64,000 nucleotides of DNA from Sphingobacteriales bacterium (lineage in GTDB: Bacteria; Bacteroidota; Bacteroidia; Chitinophagales; Chitinophagaceae), in the NCBI GenBank assembly GCA_016235125.1, contig JACRLZ010000002.1, forward strand, positions 806,001-870,000. Reading direction: 5' to 3'. The stretch's first letter is position 1, and every line of letters starts with the position of its first letter. This document shows positions 8,696-16,952 of the stretch, one piece after another. A program made the translations under genes and the position numbers. The notes below the pieces were generated by a model that ran no database searches, was not told the DNA's origin, and worked only from the letters and a program-made list of their open reading frames with translations.

Positions 8696-8728
8696 AAAGG
8701 GTTCAGCAATCGCTGAACCCTTTTGCTT
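8696..8728 (+). terminator. rho-independent terminator
   Basis: A perfect 12-bp stem (8696-8707 with 8712-8723) around the loop AATC, with Ts running through the end of the stem. It sits 23 bases after the stop of the cysteine-repeat lipoprotein. Confidence 0.85.
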
Positions 8729-8782
8729 TAGGTTTTATCCATGCGTAGGCTTATTTTTGCCCCCATAAAAACCGGGAATTAA

Positions 8783-9772
8783 ATGGCAAGATTGATTGCA
8801 TTCAGAGATGCCCTTCGTGAAGCGATGAGTGAAGAAATGAGGAGAGATGAAAGGGTGTACCTGATGGGCGAAGAAGTAGCGGAATACAATGGGGCTTACA
8901 AGGTAAGCCAGGGTATGCTGGCAGAGTTTGGACCAAAGAGAGTGATTGATACCCCCATTTCGGAACTGGGTTTTGCCGCAGTGGGTGTTGGCTCTGCACA
9001 AAACGGACTTCGACCCATTGTTGAATTCATGACCTGGAATTTCGCCGTTCTCGCCTTAGATCAAATTCTCAATACTGCTTCTAAAATGCTGGCAATGAGC
9101 GGAGGTCAGGTCTCATGCCCCATTGTTTTCAGAGGTGGTAATGCCTCGGCCGGACAATTAGGAGCGCAGCACTCAACAGCTTTTGAAAGTTTATATGCCA
9201 ATATACCCGGGATCAAAGTTGTATCACCCGGCAATGGATATGATGCAAAGGGTTTGCTGAAACAGGCCATTCGTAATGAAGAAGACCCTGTAATATTTAT
9301 GGAAAGTGAGCAGATGTATGGTGACAAGACGGAAATTCCGGATGAAGAATATTATATCGAACTGGGGAAGGCCGATATAAAAAAAGCAGGACGAGATGTA
9401 ACCATTGTTTCATTCAACAAAATGATGAAAGTGGCAATGGGTGCGGCAGCTGAGTTAGAAAAAGAAAATGTAAGCGCTGAAGTTATTGATCTCAGAACCA
9501 TACGTCCGCTTGACTGGATGACGATACTGGAAAGTGTGAAAAAAACAAATCGCCTTGTAATTGTTGAAGAACAATGGCCCTTTGGCTCTGTATCATCTGA
9601 AATTACTTACCGGATACAAAAAGAAGGGTTTGATTACCTTGATGCGCCTATACGACGCATTACTGCTGCCGATGCACCCCTGCATTATGCCCCAAATCTT
9701 GTCGCAGCAGCATTGCCCGATGTTGCCAAAACTGTGAAACTGGTAAAAGAAGTGATGTACCTTGTTAAATAG
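8783..9772 (+). CDS. pdhB: pyruvate dehydrogenase E1 component, beta subunit
   Basis: A 329-residue protein matching the E1 beta subunit over its whole length: the cofactor-site segment LMGEEVAEYNGAYKVSQ (27-43), DTPISELGFAAVGVGSA (56-72), the GGNASAGQLGAQHS segment with the conserved His at 130, and the C-terminal transketolase domain with VIDLRTIRPLDW. With the alpha subunit and thiamine diphosphate it decarboxylates pyruvate and passes the acetyl group to E2. No alpha subunit gene lies nearby; in many Bacteroidota the genes are scattered. It is a single transcription unit ending before the hairpin at 9898. Confidence 0.95.
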   Translation: MARLIAFRDALREAMSEEMRRDERVYLMGEEVAEYNGAYKVSQGMLAEFGPKRVIDTPISELGFAAVGVGSAQNGLRPIVEFMTWNFAVLALDQILNTASKMLAMSGGQVSCPIVFRGGNASAGQLGAQHSTAFESLYANIPGIKVVSPGNGYDAKGLLKQAIRNEEDPVIFMESEQMYGDKTEIPDEEYYIELGKADIKKAGRDVTIVSFNKMMKVAMGAAAELEKENVSAEVIDLRTIRPLDWMTILESVKKTNRLVIVEEQWPFGSVSSEITYRIQKEGFDYLDAPIRRITAADAPLHYAPNLVAAALPDVAKTVKLVKEVMYLVK

Positions 9773-9897
9773 ATACTTTACCAGCAAACGGCAAGTGTTT
9801 TCACCTGATTGTAAAATTTTTACTGCTTCAAAAGCAGCGTTTTCTCATCTTTTATCAATCTTATTGACGGTTTTTCATAGGATATTGGATTTAAAAC

Positions 9898-9925
9898 GAG
9901 GCTGGGTTTCTACCCGGCCTCTTGC
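9898..9925 (+). terminator. probable terminator hairpin
   Basis: Arms GAGGCTGGGT (9898-9907) and ACCCGGCCTC (9912-9921) pair over 10 bp with one G-T wobble and a TTCT loop. The T-run is short (CTTG). It lies 126 bases after pdhB and before the response regulator. Confidence 0.55.
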
Positions 9926-9955
9926 ATAACATCGCTTTCTCTTAAAACATTTATT

Positions 9956-9967
9956 TTTACCGGTAAA
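9956..9967. promoter_or_regulatory. perfect 12-bp palindrome upstream of response regulator
   Basis: TTTACCGGTAAA is a perfect palindrome ending 9 bases before the response regulator start codon at 9977. Its position fits a repressor site or an mRNA element near the ribosome-binding region. No second copy was noticed. The function is inferred from position only. Confidence 0.35.
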
Positions 9968-9976
9968 TAAATAATA

Positions 9977-11137
9977 ATGCCCGATATACTGATCATTGAT
10001 GATGAAAAAGCAATCCGCAAGACCCTGACCGAAATTCTGTCTTTTGAAGGTTATAAAATAGATGAGGCGGCTGATGGTGAAGAGGGATTGAAAAAGTTCA
10101 GGGAAAAAAATTATGACCTTGTTTTATGCGATATAAAGATGCCAAAACTCGATGGTATTGAATTTCTGCAAAAAGCCGGGGAAGCAAACCCTGATGTGCC
10201 GGTGATCATGATCTCCGGTCACGGCAATATTGAAACAGCTGTTGAAGCCGTTAAGAAAGGGGCATTTGATTATATCTCTAAACCGCCTGATCTGAACCGC
10301 CTGCTTATTACCATCCGCAATGCGATGGATAAAAGCAGCCTGGTGACTGAAACCAAAGTGCTGAAAAGAAAAGTGAGCCGTGTGCAGGAAATGATCGGCG
10401 AATCAACCCCGATCAAAAAAATTAAAGAGACCATAGATAAAGTGGCGCCAACTGATGCCCGGATCCTGATAACCGGTGAAAATGGAGTGGGAAAAGAGCT
10501 GGTGGCAAGATGGGTGCATGAAAAAAGCAACCGGGCATCAGGACCAATGATCGAAGTGAACTGTGCAGCCATACCAACCGAATTAATAGAAAGCGAATTA
10601 TTCGGTCATGAGAAAGGTTCTTTTACTTCTGCCATTAAACAGCGGATCGGAAAATTTGAATCGGCCAACGGAGGCACACTATTTCTTGATGAGATAGGGG
10701 ACATGAGTGCCAATGCACAGGCCAAAGTACTCCGTGCATTGCAGGAGGGAAAAATTACCCGTGTGGGAGCAGATAAAGACATCAATGTGGATGTAAGGGT
10801 AATTGCCGCAACCAATAAAGATTTACTGAAAGAAGTGGAAGCGAAAAATTTCAGGCTTGATCTTTATCACCGCCTCAGTGTTATCATTATTCATGTTCCC
10901 TCACTTAATGAACGCCAGGATGATATTCCGTTGCTGGTTGAGCAGTTTCTGCAGGATATTTGTTCCGACTACGGTATCGCAGTAAAAACAATTGACAGCG
11001 ATGCCATCAAACTACTGCAACAATATAACTGGACCGGAAACATAAGGGAATTGAGAAATGTGGTGGAAAGGCTGGTTATCCTTTCAGGCAAAAAAATTAC
11101 CGCAGATGATGTGAATGCTTATGTAATGCCCAAGTAA
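9977..11137 (+). CDS. NtrC-type response regulator lacking a DNA-binding domain
   Basis: A 386-residue two-domain protein: a receiver domain (1-115; acidic residues IDDE at 7-10, phosphoacceptor D52, K102) and a sigma-54-type AAA+ domain (about 135-386; Walker A GENGVGKE 167-174, Walker B GGTLFLDEIGD 232-242, C-terminal NIRELRNVVERL). The GAFTGA loop that contacts sigma-54 reads GSFTSA at 214-219. The protein stops at VMPK with no Fis-type helix-turn-helix, so it may activate from solution or work without DNA. Related Bacteroidota proteins of this shape are common. No histidine kinase gene is adjacent. Confidence 0.9.
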   Translation: MPDILIIDDEKAIRKTLTEILSFEGYKIDEAADGEEGLKKFREKNYDLVLCDIKMPKLDGIEFLQKAGEANPDVPVIMISGHGNIETAVEAVKKGAFDYISKPPDLNRLLITIRNAMDKSSLVTETKVLKRKVSRVQEMIGESTPIKKIKETIDKVAPTDARILITGENGVGKELVARWVHEKSNRASGPMIEVNCAAIPTELIESELFGHEKGSFTSAIKQRIGKFESANGGTLFLDEIGDMSANAQAKVLRALQEGKITRVGADKDINVDVRVIAATNKDLLKEVEAKNFRLDLYHRLSVIIIHVPSLNERQDDIPLLVEQFLQDICSDYGIAVKTIDSDAIKLLQQYNWTGNIRELRNVVERLVILSGKKITADDVNAYVMPK

Positions 11138-11139
11138 GT

Positions 11140-11235
11140 TACTGGTTGCTGGGTGCTGGTATTTCAAATTCGGAACTTTTTCATTGTTTAACGACTGCCC
11201 GATTAACAGTGACAAGAAATAAGCAACCAGCAATC
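11140..11235. repeat. intergenic repeat of GGTTGCTGG words, copy 1
   Basis: The left end holds CTGGTTGCTGGGTGCTGGT and the right end holds ACAAGAAATAAGCAACCAGC, so the ends are imperfectly inverted. The same end sequences border 13527-13619, making this one of two copies in the window. No gene is seen in it. Confidence 0.5.
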
Positions 11236-11268
11236 GGCCGCCTTTAGCAAAACTTTGAATATTAAAAT

Positions 11269-11298
11269 TTTGAGGCGCAGATATTTATAATACTTTTG
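11269..11298 (+). promoter_or_regulatory. Bacteroidota-type promoter for lepB
   Basis: TTTG at 11269-11272, an 18-base spacer, then TACTTTTG at 11291-11298 matches the phylum pattern TTTG-N(about 19)-TAnnTTTG of the main sigma factor. Transcription would begin near 11305, leaving a leader of about 14 bases before the ATG at 11319. Confidence 0.6.
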
Positions 11299-11318
11299 TC
11301 GGCTATAAAATCTGATGC

Positions 11319-12860
11319 ATGCCCCTTAGTCATTTATTTGTTGTTTACCTGATCGGAACGCTGATTGTTTTTTTACCATCTTTTGGATTTGCAAAACTGT
11401 TCAAAACAGCCGGTGCAGAATCATGGAAGGCTTACATACCTTTTTACAATACATGGGTGATGCAGACCCTGACCAAACGTCCCAGGCACTGGGTTTTCTG
11501 GCAGGCCATCCCGGTGGTTGGCTGGTTCATCAGTCCAGGGATATTTATTGAGTTTGCAAAAGCATTCGGAAGATTCAGTTTGGGACAGCATACTCTTGCA
11601 GCCATCTTTGCACCTTTTTATTTTCCCTACCTGGCATATAAGGAAGACCCGAAATTTATCGGGCCGGAGGGAGTGAAGAAACATAAGAAGAAAGGATGGA
11701 GGGAATGGGTGGATGCAGCCATATTCGCTGTGGTAGCAGCCACATTGATCCGCACTTTTGTTTTCGAGGCTTATACCATTCCATCAGAATCAATGGAGAA
11801 AACTTTGCTGGTAAGAGATTTCTTGTTTGTAAGCAAACTCAGTTACGGTCCCCGCATACCTAATACGCCGTTATCGGTTCCTTTTGTACATAATTATTTA
11901 CCCGGCAGCAGTTTGAAATCCTATTCTGAACTTATAAAACTGCCTTATTCAAGATGGTTTGCCTCATCACCCAAAAGAGGAGATGTGGTGGTCTTTAATT
12001 TTCCGCAGGGTGATACGGTGATCAACCGTGACAGTTATCAATCCAAGCATCCGTATTACCAGTTATGCAGAGAGTTGGGTAATGGAAATATGGATGAGGG
12101 AAGAAAATTGGTTTTAAGCGATCCGGCACAATATCCATTGGCTGTTCATCCGGCTGATAAAACTGATAATTATATTAAACGATGTATTGCTGTAGCCGGC
12201 GATACTTTACAGATTATAAACAGTGATGTATTTGTAAATGGTAAAAAGAGTGAGTTACCGCCCTACTCACAAATGGATTATGAACTGGAGAGTAACCAGG
12301 CGCTGGATCCGGAAATTCTGAAATCGGACTACGACGTGGATATTTATAATAACCGTGTAGCTGTTTCACTCGGTAATAACAAATACCGGATGATACTTAC
12401 AGCAAAGGCTGTTGAAAAAATGAAAAAGAACGGATTGCTCAAAACCATTTCGCCATTGGTTGATACAAGCACCGATATATATAATCCTGCTTTTGAAAAT
12501 TATGTTTGGTATAACCGGTGGAGTACAGACAACTACGGAAAAATATGGATACCGAAGAAAGGCGCCAGGCTGGTTTTGACAGCCGACAATTACTATATCT
12601 ATGAACGTCCGATCCGGGTTTATGAGAAGAATGAATTTTATACGAAGGATGGAAAGTTTTTCCTGAATGGAAAAGAAGTAACAGAATATACTTTCAAAAT
12701 GGATTATTACTGGATGATGGGAGACAACCGTCACCAGTCGCAGGACTCAAGGTTCTGGGGGTTTGTTCCCGAAGACCGCATTGTTGGCAAAGCATGGATG
12801 ATATGGTTCAGCTGGGACGGTGGCCCAAGATGGAAGAGATTATTCAAAATTGTAAAATAA
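11319..12860 (+). CDS. lepB: signal peptidase I
   Basis: A 513-residue inner-membrane protease that removes signal peptides from exported proteins. Residues 1-120 form a hydrophobic N-terminal region with about three membrane segments (DUF5684-like). A further membrane anchor (132-150) is followed by the catalytic box PSESMEKT (Ser158) and the general-base box NYIKRCIAVAGDT (Lys287). The C-terminal box MMGDNRHQSQDSRFWGFVP is complete. E. coli LepB is 324 residues; the extra length here comes from the N-terminal region and from long insertions on both sides of the Lys box, as in other Bacteroidota. A clear promoter lies upstream and a repeat hairpin downstream. Confidence 0.95.
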   Translation: MPLSHLFVVYLIGTLIVFLPSFGFAKLFKTAGAESWKAYIPFYNTWVMQTLTKRPRHWVFWQAIPVVGWFISPGIFIEFAKAFGRFSLGQHTLAAIFAPFYFPYLAYKEDPKFIGPEGVKKHKKKGWREWVDAAIFAVVAATLIRTFVFEAYTIPSESMEKTLLVRDFLFVSKLSYGPRIPNTPLSVPFVHNYLPGSSLKSYSELIKLPYSRWFASSPKRGDVVVFNFPQGDTVINRDSYQSKHPYYQLCRELGNGNMDEGRKLVLSDPAQYPLAVHPADKTDNYIKRCIAVAGDTLQIINSDVFVNGKKSELPPYSQMDYELESNQALDPEILKSDYDVDIYNNRVAVSLGNNKYRMILTAKAVEKMKKNGLLKTISPLVDTSTDIYNPAFENYVWYNRWSTDNYGKIWIPKKGARLVLTADNYYIYERPIRVYEKNEFYTKDGKFFLNGKEVTEYTFKMDYYWMMGDNRHQSQDSRFWGFVPEDRIVGKAWMIWFSWDGGPRWKRLFKIVK

Positions 12861-12869
12861 GAGTTTACC

Positions 12870-13004
12870 AAGAGGCTGTCCCAAAAGGGTTGTCAGCCTG
12901 AGTTTATCGAAGGCTATTAATTTGATTGCCAATATTTCGACAAGCCTGTCTGCCGACAGGCAGGCTCAATATGACAATCAAATTGACTTTTAGGACAGCC
13001 TCTT
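12870..13004. repeat. composite palindromic repeat between lepB and cdd
   Basis: Outer arms of 18 bp (12870-12887 and 12987-13004) pair with one mismatch. Inner arms near 12919-12936 and 12967-12984 (AATTTGATTG and its complement) also pair. The centre holds the GC-rich palindromic core CTGCCGACAG within CCTGTCTGCCGACAGG (about 12946-12961), followed by CAGG. The whole could fold into one long hairpin and end the lepB transcript. A related core lies inside the MocR gene at 18975-18995. Confidence 0.7.
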
Positions 13005-13040
13005 TTGTGCCTTTAAAGTAATTGATTATCTTAACCAGCC

Positions 13041-13526
13041 ATGAACGAGAAGAAATACGAGTTTGAATACGAAGTGTATGATGACATTAGCCAACTGGAT
13101 GAGCAGGATGCCTGGCTGCTGAATGAGGCCCGTGCAGTAACTGAGCAGGCCTATGCACCTTATTCCAAGTTTCATGTAGGAGCAGTGGCCATGATGGAAA
13201 ACGGAGAAGTGGTGGCGGGCACCAACCAGGAAAATGCTTCTTATCCTGTAGGTATTTGTGCAGAAAGAGTGCTGCTTGGCACGGTGGCCAACCTGTATCC
13301 GAATGTTCCGGTGAAAACCATTGCTATCAGCTACAATGGTGATGAAGTGAAAAGTGATCATCCTATCTCGCCCTGCGGCATGTGCCGCCAGGCATTGCTT
13401 GAATATGAAACAAGACTAAAGAACCCCATTCGTTTAATACTGGGAGGCATGGAAGGAAAGGTCTATATCATTAAAACTGCAAGTCTTCTTTTGCCTTTTG
13501 CATTTACAAGTGATGAGTTGATATAG
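13041..13526 (+). CDS. cdd: cytidine deaminase
   Basis: A 161-residue zinc enzyme that deaminates cytidine and deoxycytidine to uridine and deoxyuridine in pyrimidine salvage. The catalytic motif is C73-A-E75 (zinc ligand and proton shuttle) in YPVGICAERVLLG, and the second zinc motif is PCGMC (C112, C115). APYSKFHVGA at 39-48 is the nucleoside-binding start. The length fits the family, with about 25 extra N-terminal residues. It is expressed alone, between two intergenic repeats. Confidence 0.93.
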   Translation: MNEKKYEFEYEVYDDISQLDEQDAWLLNEARAVTEQAYAPYSKFHVGAVAMMENGEVVAGTNQENASYPVGICAERVLLGTVANLYPNVPVKTIAISYNGDEVKSDHPISPCGMCRQALLEYETRLKNPIRLILGGMEGKVYIIKTASLLLPFAFTSDELI

Positions 13527-13619
13527 TTCCTGGTTGCTTGTGGCCGGTTGCTGGTAAAGAAAGAATTTTCTGATTAAGTAATTTTCAGCTTTGAAGGACA
13601 AGAAACAAGAAACCAGCAA
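13527..13619. repeat. intergenic repeat of GGTTGCTGG words, copy 2
   Basis: It starts CCTGGTTGCTTGTGG, holds GGTTGCTGGT near 13546, and ends ACAAGAAACCAGCAAC; the two ends are inverted relative to each other and match copy 1 at 11140-11235. It fills the whole gap between the convergent cdd and ogt genes, so it may also act as their terminator. Confidence 0.5.
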
Positions 13620-14117
13620 CTAAAAAAGCGTTTGCACACCATACGCCACTTTCGCCTCATGCTCCAGCAACCATTTCTTCCTCCATAATCCGCCGCCATA
13701 GCCTACCAATTCTTTATTGGAACCAATTACCCGGTGGCAGGGAACAATGATAGCTACATTATTTTTTCCGTTGGCATTGGCAACAGCTCTTGTCGCCTTG
13801 GTATCACCTGTTCTTCTTGCCAGTTCAAGGTAGCTGATGGTTTTGGCAAAAGGTATCTGCATCAGCTCGGCCCACACTTCCTGCTGAAAAGCCGTACCCG
13901 GCTGATTGATGGGCAATTCAAAATTTCTTCTTTGCCCGTTGAAATACTGGATCAATTGTTCGATACATTGAATGAGTATGGGCGGCAAATTCTTTTTTCG
14001 TCCTTCTGTTTTTTGAGATTTGTCATGAAAGCTTACTTCGGTGATGTAATCTTCCGTGCCGCTTATTTTTAAAATACCGACAGGCGAATGATAATATGTG
14101 CTGTAAATGGCTGACAT
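13620..14117 (-). CDS. ogt: methylated-DNA--protein-cysteine methyltransferase
   Basis: A 165-residue suicide enzyme that moves alkyl groups from O6-alkylguanine in DNA to its own cysteine. The active-site motif IIVPCHRVIGS carries Cys127, preceded by the helix-turn-helix region ISYLELARRTGDTKATRAVANANGKN that flips the base, and followed by YGGGLWRKKWLLEHE. The length fits the family and there is no Ada-type regulatory domain. It is transcribed after csaA with a 2-base gap, so the two are probably co-transcribed. Confidence 0.95.
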   Translation of the reverse strand: MSAIYSTYYHSPVGILKISGTEDYITEVSFHDKSQKTEGRKKNLPPILIQCIEQLIQYFNGQRRNFELPINQPGTAFQQEVWAELMQIPFAKTISYLELARRTGDTKATRAVANANGKNNVAIIVPCHRVIGSNKELVGYGGGLWRKKWLLEHEAKVAYGVQTLF

Positions 14118-14119
14118 CT

Positions 14120-14452
14120 TTATCCGATCTTCATTCCGTTCTTTACCCTTCTTTCCGGTTGCACTAAAATTACGTCTTTGTTTTCATCATAAACCCCCAG
14201 CACAAGACATTCGCTGATAAAATCTGCAATTTGTTTGGGCGGAAAGTTCACCACTGCGATCACCTGCCTGTTCAACAGTTCTTCTTTATTGTAGAATGCA
14301 GTTATCTGGGCTGAAGATTGTTTGATTCCCTCTTCGCCAAAATCAACTTTCAGTTTATAAGCCGGTTTCCGGGCTTTGGGAAAATCGGTTACTTCGATTA
14401 TAGTTCCGCAGCGGATATCAATTTTTTCAAAATCCCCCCAGTTGATTGTCAT
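14120..14452 (-). CDS. csaA: tRNA-binding domain protein, CsaA-like
   Basis: A 110-residue OB-fold protein. It shows the family features IDIRCGTIIEVTDFPKARKPAYKLKVDFG (residues 11-39) and NRQVIAVVNFPPKQIADFISECLVLGV. The domain is the one found at the ends of methionyl- and phenylalanyl-tRNA synthetases; the stand-alone form CsaA in Bacillus has been linked to protein export as a chaperone. The length is complete. It heads a two-gene unit with ogt and is divergent from the oxidoreductase at 14492, 39 bases away. Confidence 0.9.
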   Translation of the reverse strand: MTINWGDFEKIDIRCGTIIEVTDFPKARKPAYKLKVDFGEEGIKQSSAQITAFYNKEELLNRQVIAVVNFPPKQIADFISECLVLGVYDENKDVILVQPERRVKNGMKIG

Positions 14453-14491
14453 TATGCAATTTTACTGTAAACTTGGTGAAAATTTATCAGA

Positions 14492-15934
14492 ATGACTCCT
14501 GTAAAAAAAGGCAGTACTATCTCAAGAAAAAACTTCATACGCAATACAGCCATCGTTGGCGGTGCATTCTTCATTGTTCCCCGTCATGTACTGGGTCGTG
14601 GATATGTTGCGCCAAGCGATAAACTGAATATTGCAGGCATCGGTGTTGGCGGAAAAGGACAGGGCGATATTTCTGAATTTGCCAAAAGCTCTTCAGTAAA
14701 TATTGTTGCACTCTGTGATGTGGACGACCGGATGGCCGCCAATTCAAGAAAGAATTTTCCTAAAGCCGCTTACTATAAAGATTTCAGGGAAATGCTGGCA
14801 AAAGAAAAGAATAATATTGATGCCTGCTCTGTTTCAACACCTGATAACACCCATGCTGTGGCCACATTGGCTGCCATGCAACTGGGCAAACATGTGTACA
14901 CTCAAAAGCCTTTGACACATGATATTTACGAAGCAAGAATTCTTGCACAGGCCGCTAAGAAATACAAAGTGGTAACTCAAATGGGAAACCAGGGCGGCTC
15001 CGGTGATGGAGTTAGGAAGGCCAAAGAAATGATTGATGCCGGAATGATCGGTAAAGTATATAAAGTGGATTGCTGGACAAACAGGCCGGTATGGCCGCAG
15101 GGCATTCCAACACCGACCGGAAAATTTGATGTGCCGGAAGAACTTGACTGGGACCTATGGCTTGGTCCTGCAAAATGGATCGAGTATAACCCGGCCTATC
15201 TTCCTTTTGACTGGAGAGGCTGGTGGGCATTTGGCACCGGTGCATTGGGCGATATGGCCTGTCATGTAATGGATCCTGTTTTTCGCTGCCTGCCTATTGA
15301 CTATCCTACCGAAGTGGAATGCAGTGTTGCTGCCATCTGGAAAGCATCGTGGAATGATACAGTGAACCTGGAAAGTTGCCCGCCTTCATCCGTTATTCAT
15401 CTCACATATCCCCGAAAGCAGGGCGGGGGAGATATTAAAGTATCATGGTATGATGGAGGTTTGTTGCCGGTAAGGCCAGCCGAACTATTGCCCGAAGAGC
15501 CTTTTGGCAATTGGGATGGTGGAGTATTGTTTACAGGCAGCAAGGGGAAATTGTTGCTGGATTGTTATGGAGCTAATCCAAGACTGTTGCCCACAAAACT
15601 GATGAATGAAAAGGAAATGCCTAAGGAAAAAATACAAAGAGTGCCGGAAGGCCATTACCTGCAATGGGTGAATGCCTGCATAGCAGGATATGGAAAAGGA
15701 GTTACCAGCTCGCCGTTTGAATATGCCGGGCCATTTACAGAAAGCATATTGATGGGCAATCTTGCTATACGAAGCTGGATGATGAAAAACCCCAAGCTTA
15801 AGGGTTGGGAAGATAAATATCTTGGCCGCAAAAAACTTTTATGGGATGCCGCCAATATGAAGATCACCAATTTTGATGAAGCGAACCAGTTTGTAAAAAG
15901 AGAGTACCGGGATGGATGGAGCCTTTCTTTATAG
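14492..15934 (+). CDS. exported Gfo/Idh/MocA family oxidoreductase
   Basis: A 480-residue NAD(P)-dependent sugar or glycoside dehydrogenase-like protein. The N-terminus SRKNFIRNTAIVGGAFFIVP resembles a Tat signal, with SRK in place of the twin Arg. The Rossmann part has IAGIGVGGKGQGDI; VYTQKPLTHDIYEA is the EKP-like motif of the family (here QKP). The C-terminal domain contains WRGWWAFGTGALGDMACHVMDPV, typical of the long exported subfamily common in Bacteroidota and Planctomycetes. No partner gene is adjacent, so the substrate is open. Confidence 0.85.
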   Translation: MTPVKKGSTISRKNFIRNTAIVGGAFFIVPRHVLGRGYVAPSDKLNIAGIGVGGKGQGDISEFAKSSSVNIVALCDVDDRMAANSRKNFPKAAYYKDFREMLAKEKNNIDACSVSTPDNTHAVATLAAMQLGKHVYTQKPLTHDIYEARILAQAAKKYKVVTQMGNQGGSGDGVRKAKEMIDAGMIGKVYKVDCWTNRPVWPQGIPTPTGKFDVPEELDWDLWLGPAKWIEYNPAYLPFDWRGWWAFGTGALGDMACHVMDPVFRCLPIDYPTEVECSVAAIWKASWNDTVNLESCPPSSVIHLTYPRKQGGGDIKVSWYDGGLLPVRPAELLPEEPFGNWDGGVLFTGSKGKLLLDCYGANPRLLPTKLMNEKEMPKEKIQRVPEGHYLQWVNACIAGYGKGVTSSPFEYAGPFTESILMGNLAIRSWMMKNPKLKGWEDKYLGRKKLLWDAANMKITNFDEANQFVKREYRDGWSLSL

Positions 15935-15957
15935 TTATGCTGTAGTATTGAGAATTT

Positions 15958-16134
15958 TTAAGCCAATGATTTCTTTTTGGATGATGAACCTCGTCTTTTT
16001 CTGAATCCTGATTTAAGCTTTTGTTTGGCTTTATATTGGCGAATATATTCACTTATTTCTTTTCTTTCTTTGTCTGTAAGGGGCTTGCTTTTAATGATGA
16101 AATCAACACCCTTAGGTTCTTTTATATGTCCCAT
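15958..16134 (-). CDS. 58-residue basic protein coupled to GNAT-like gene
   Basis: A small open frame starting at ATG 16134, three bases after the stop of the GNAT-like gene, so translation is probably coupled. The product starts MGHIKEPKGVDFIIKSKPL, continues through a charged helix (TDKERKEISEYIRQYKAKQ) and ends in a very basic tail (FRKRRGSSSKKKS). The regular composition and tight coupling suggest a real gene. It could be a nucleic-acid-binding partner or an antitoxin-like factor, but this is inference. Confidence 0.65.
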   Translation of the reverse strand: MGHIKEPKGVDFIIKSKPLTDKERKEISEYIRQYKAKQKLKSGFRKRRGSSSKKKSLA

Positions 16135-16137
16135 AGA

Positions 16138-16665
16138 TTAACTTTTAAAATATTTATCAATTAATATTTGTGCCGCTTTTGTAGGGATAATCATTCTCTG
16201 TCCACGAAAATGATAAGCTCCCAGTGTTTTCTCATAGTGCGGAATCAGTTTTGTTTTTGCATCGAAAGCCACAAATCCATCAAAACCCTTTTGAAATGAA
16301 ATCTTGCAGGCAAAAGCGACAAGATTCCCGGCAACTCCTTCATATAATTTATTTCTGCCAATGTTAAACGGGGCGCTTTCAACCAGGTTCATAAAAACAT
16401 GGTCGTTTTCAACTGATAAACTAAGAAGCCCCTGAACGATGCTTACATTGTTAACAATCGTCAATTTGTAAACTTCATTTGCGTTGTTGGCAAGCTCTGC
16501 TTTCCAATTAAAAGACCAGCCGGATTTTCTTGTTACCTGCTTCAGATCGGCGATAGTCAATTGTGATACCAGCGTATTAAAACTATCACCTGAAATTGTG
16601 TTTTGTATCGAATTTGTAAGCCGGTCTATCTCAAAATCCAGTCTTATCTGTTTCCGTTTTTTCAC
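16138..16665 (-). CDS. GNAT-fold protein, possible first gene of a two-gene cassette
   Basis: A 175-residue protein. The segment NKLYEGVAGNLVAFACKISFQKGFDGFVAFDAK (about 104-137) resembles the acyl-CoA loop of GNAT enzymes (R/Q-x-x-G-x-G/A) followed by the next strand, and the end LIPHYEKTLGAYHFRGQRM resembles the GNAT C-terminus. The N-terminal half (IDRLTNSIQNTISGDSFNT..) is not recognisable. It is followed after three bases by the 58-residue basic protein. It may be a toxin-like acetyltransferase or a housekeeping enzyme; the evidence does not decide. Confidence 0.6.
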   Translation of the reverse strand: MKKRKQIRLDFEIDRLTNSIQNTISGDSFNTLVSQLTIADLKQVTRKSGWSFNWKAELANNANEVYKLTIVNNVSIVQGLLSLSVENDHVFMNLVESAPFNIGRNKLYEGVAGNLVAFACKISFQKGFDGFVAFDAKTKLIPHYEKTLGAYHFRGQRMIIPTKAAQILIDKYFKS

Positions 16666-16952
16666 TCCTCTAATTTACAAAAAAGCGGGCATTTTAAACA
16701 CATTTGTTATGAGGAAAAGCCCTATGCAGTTTGAGCATCCGGGGTTTGCGAGTTCAGAAAAGAGTTATATGAATAATGCGATTGATGCGGAGAAAGCGAG
16801 GAACTTAAGAAAGGTATTGAGATAATTTTGTAAGCGATACTTCCCTACTTTCGGCTTTGCAAAAAAGAATCACGTCGTCGTTGTGTGTTGAGCAGGGCCT
16901 TTGCGGGTAGCTAAAACACCAACGACAGGGAAGCAAAAACTCTTGAATATGG

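Noticed and set aside
16709..16825. Short plus-strand frame (38 codons, MRKSPMQFEHPGF...)
   Set aside because: No leader, no family and no clear promoter; it lies in the region that should hold the promoter of the minus-strand GNAT-like gene. The rest of the 16666-16952 gap shows only a weak CTTCCCT/AGGGAAG inversion.
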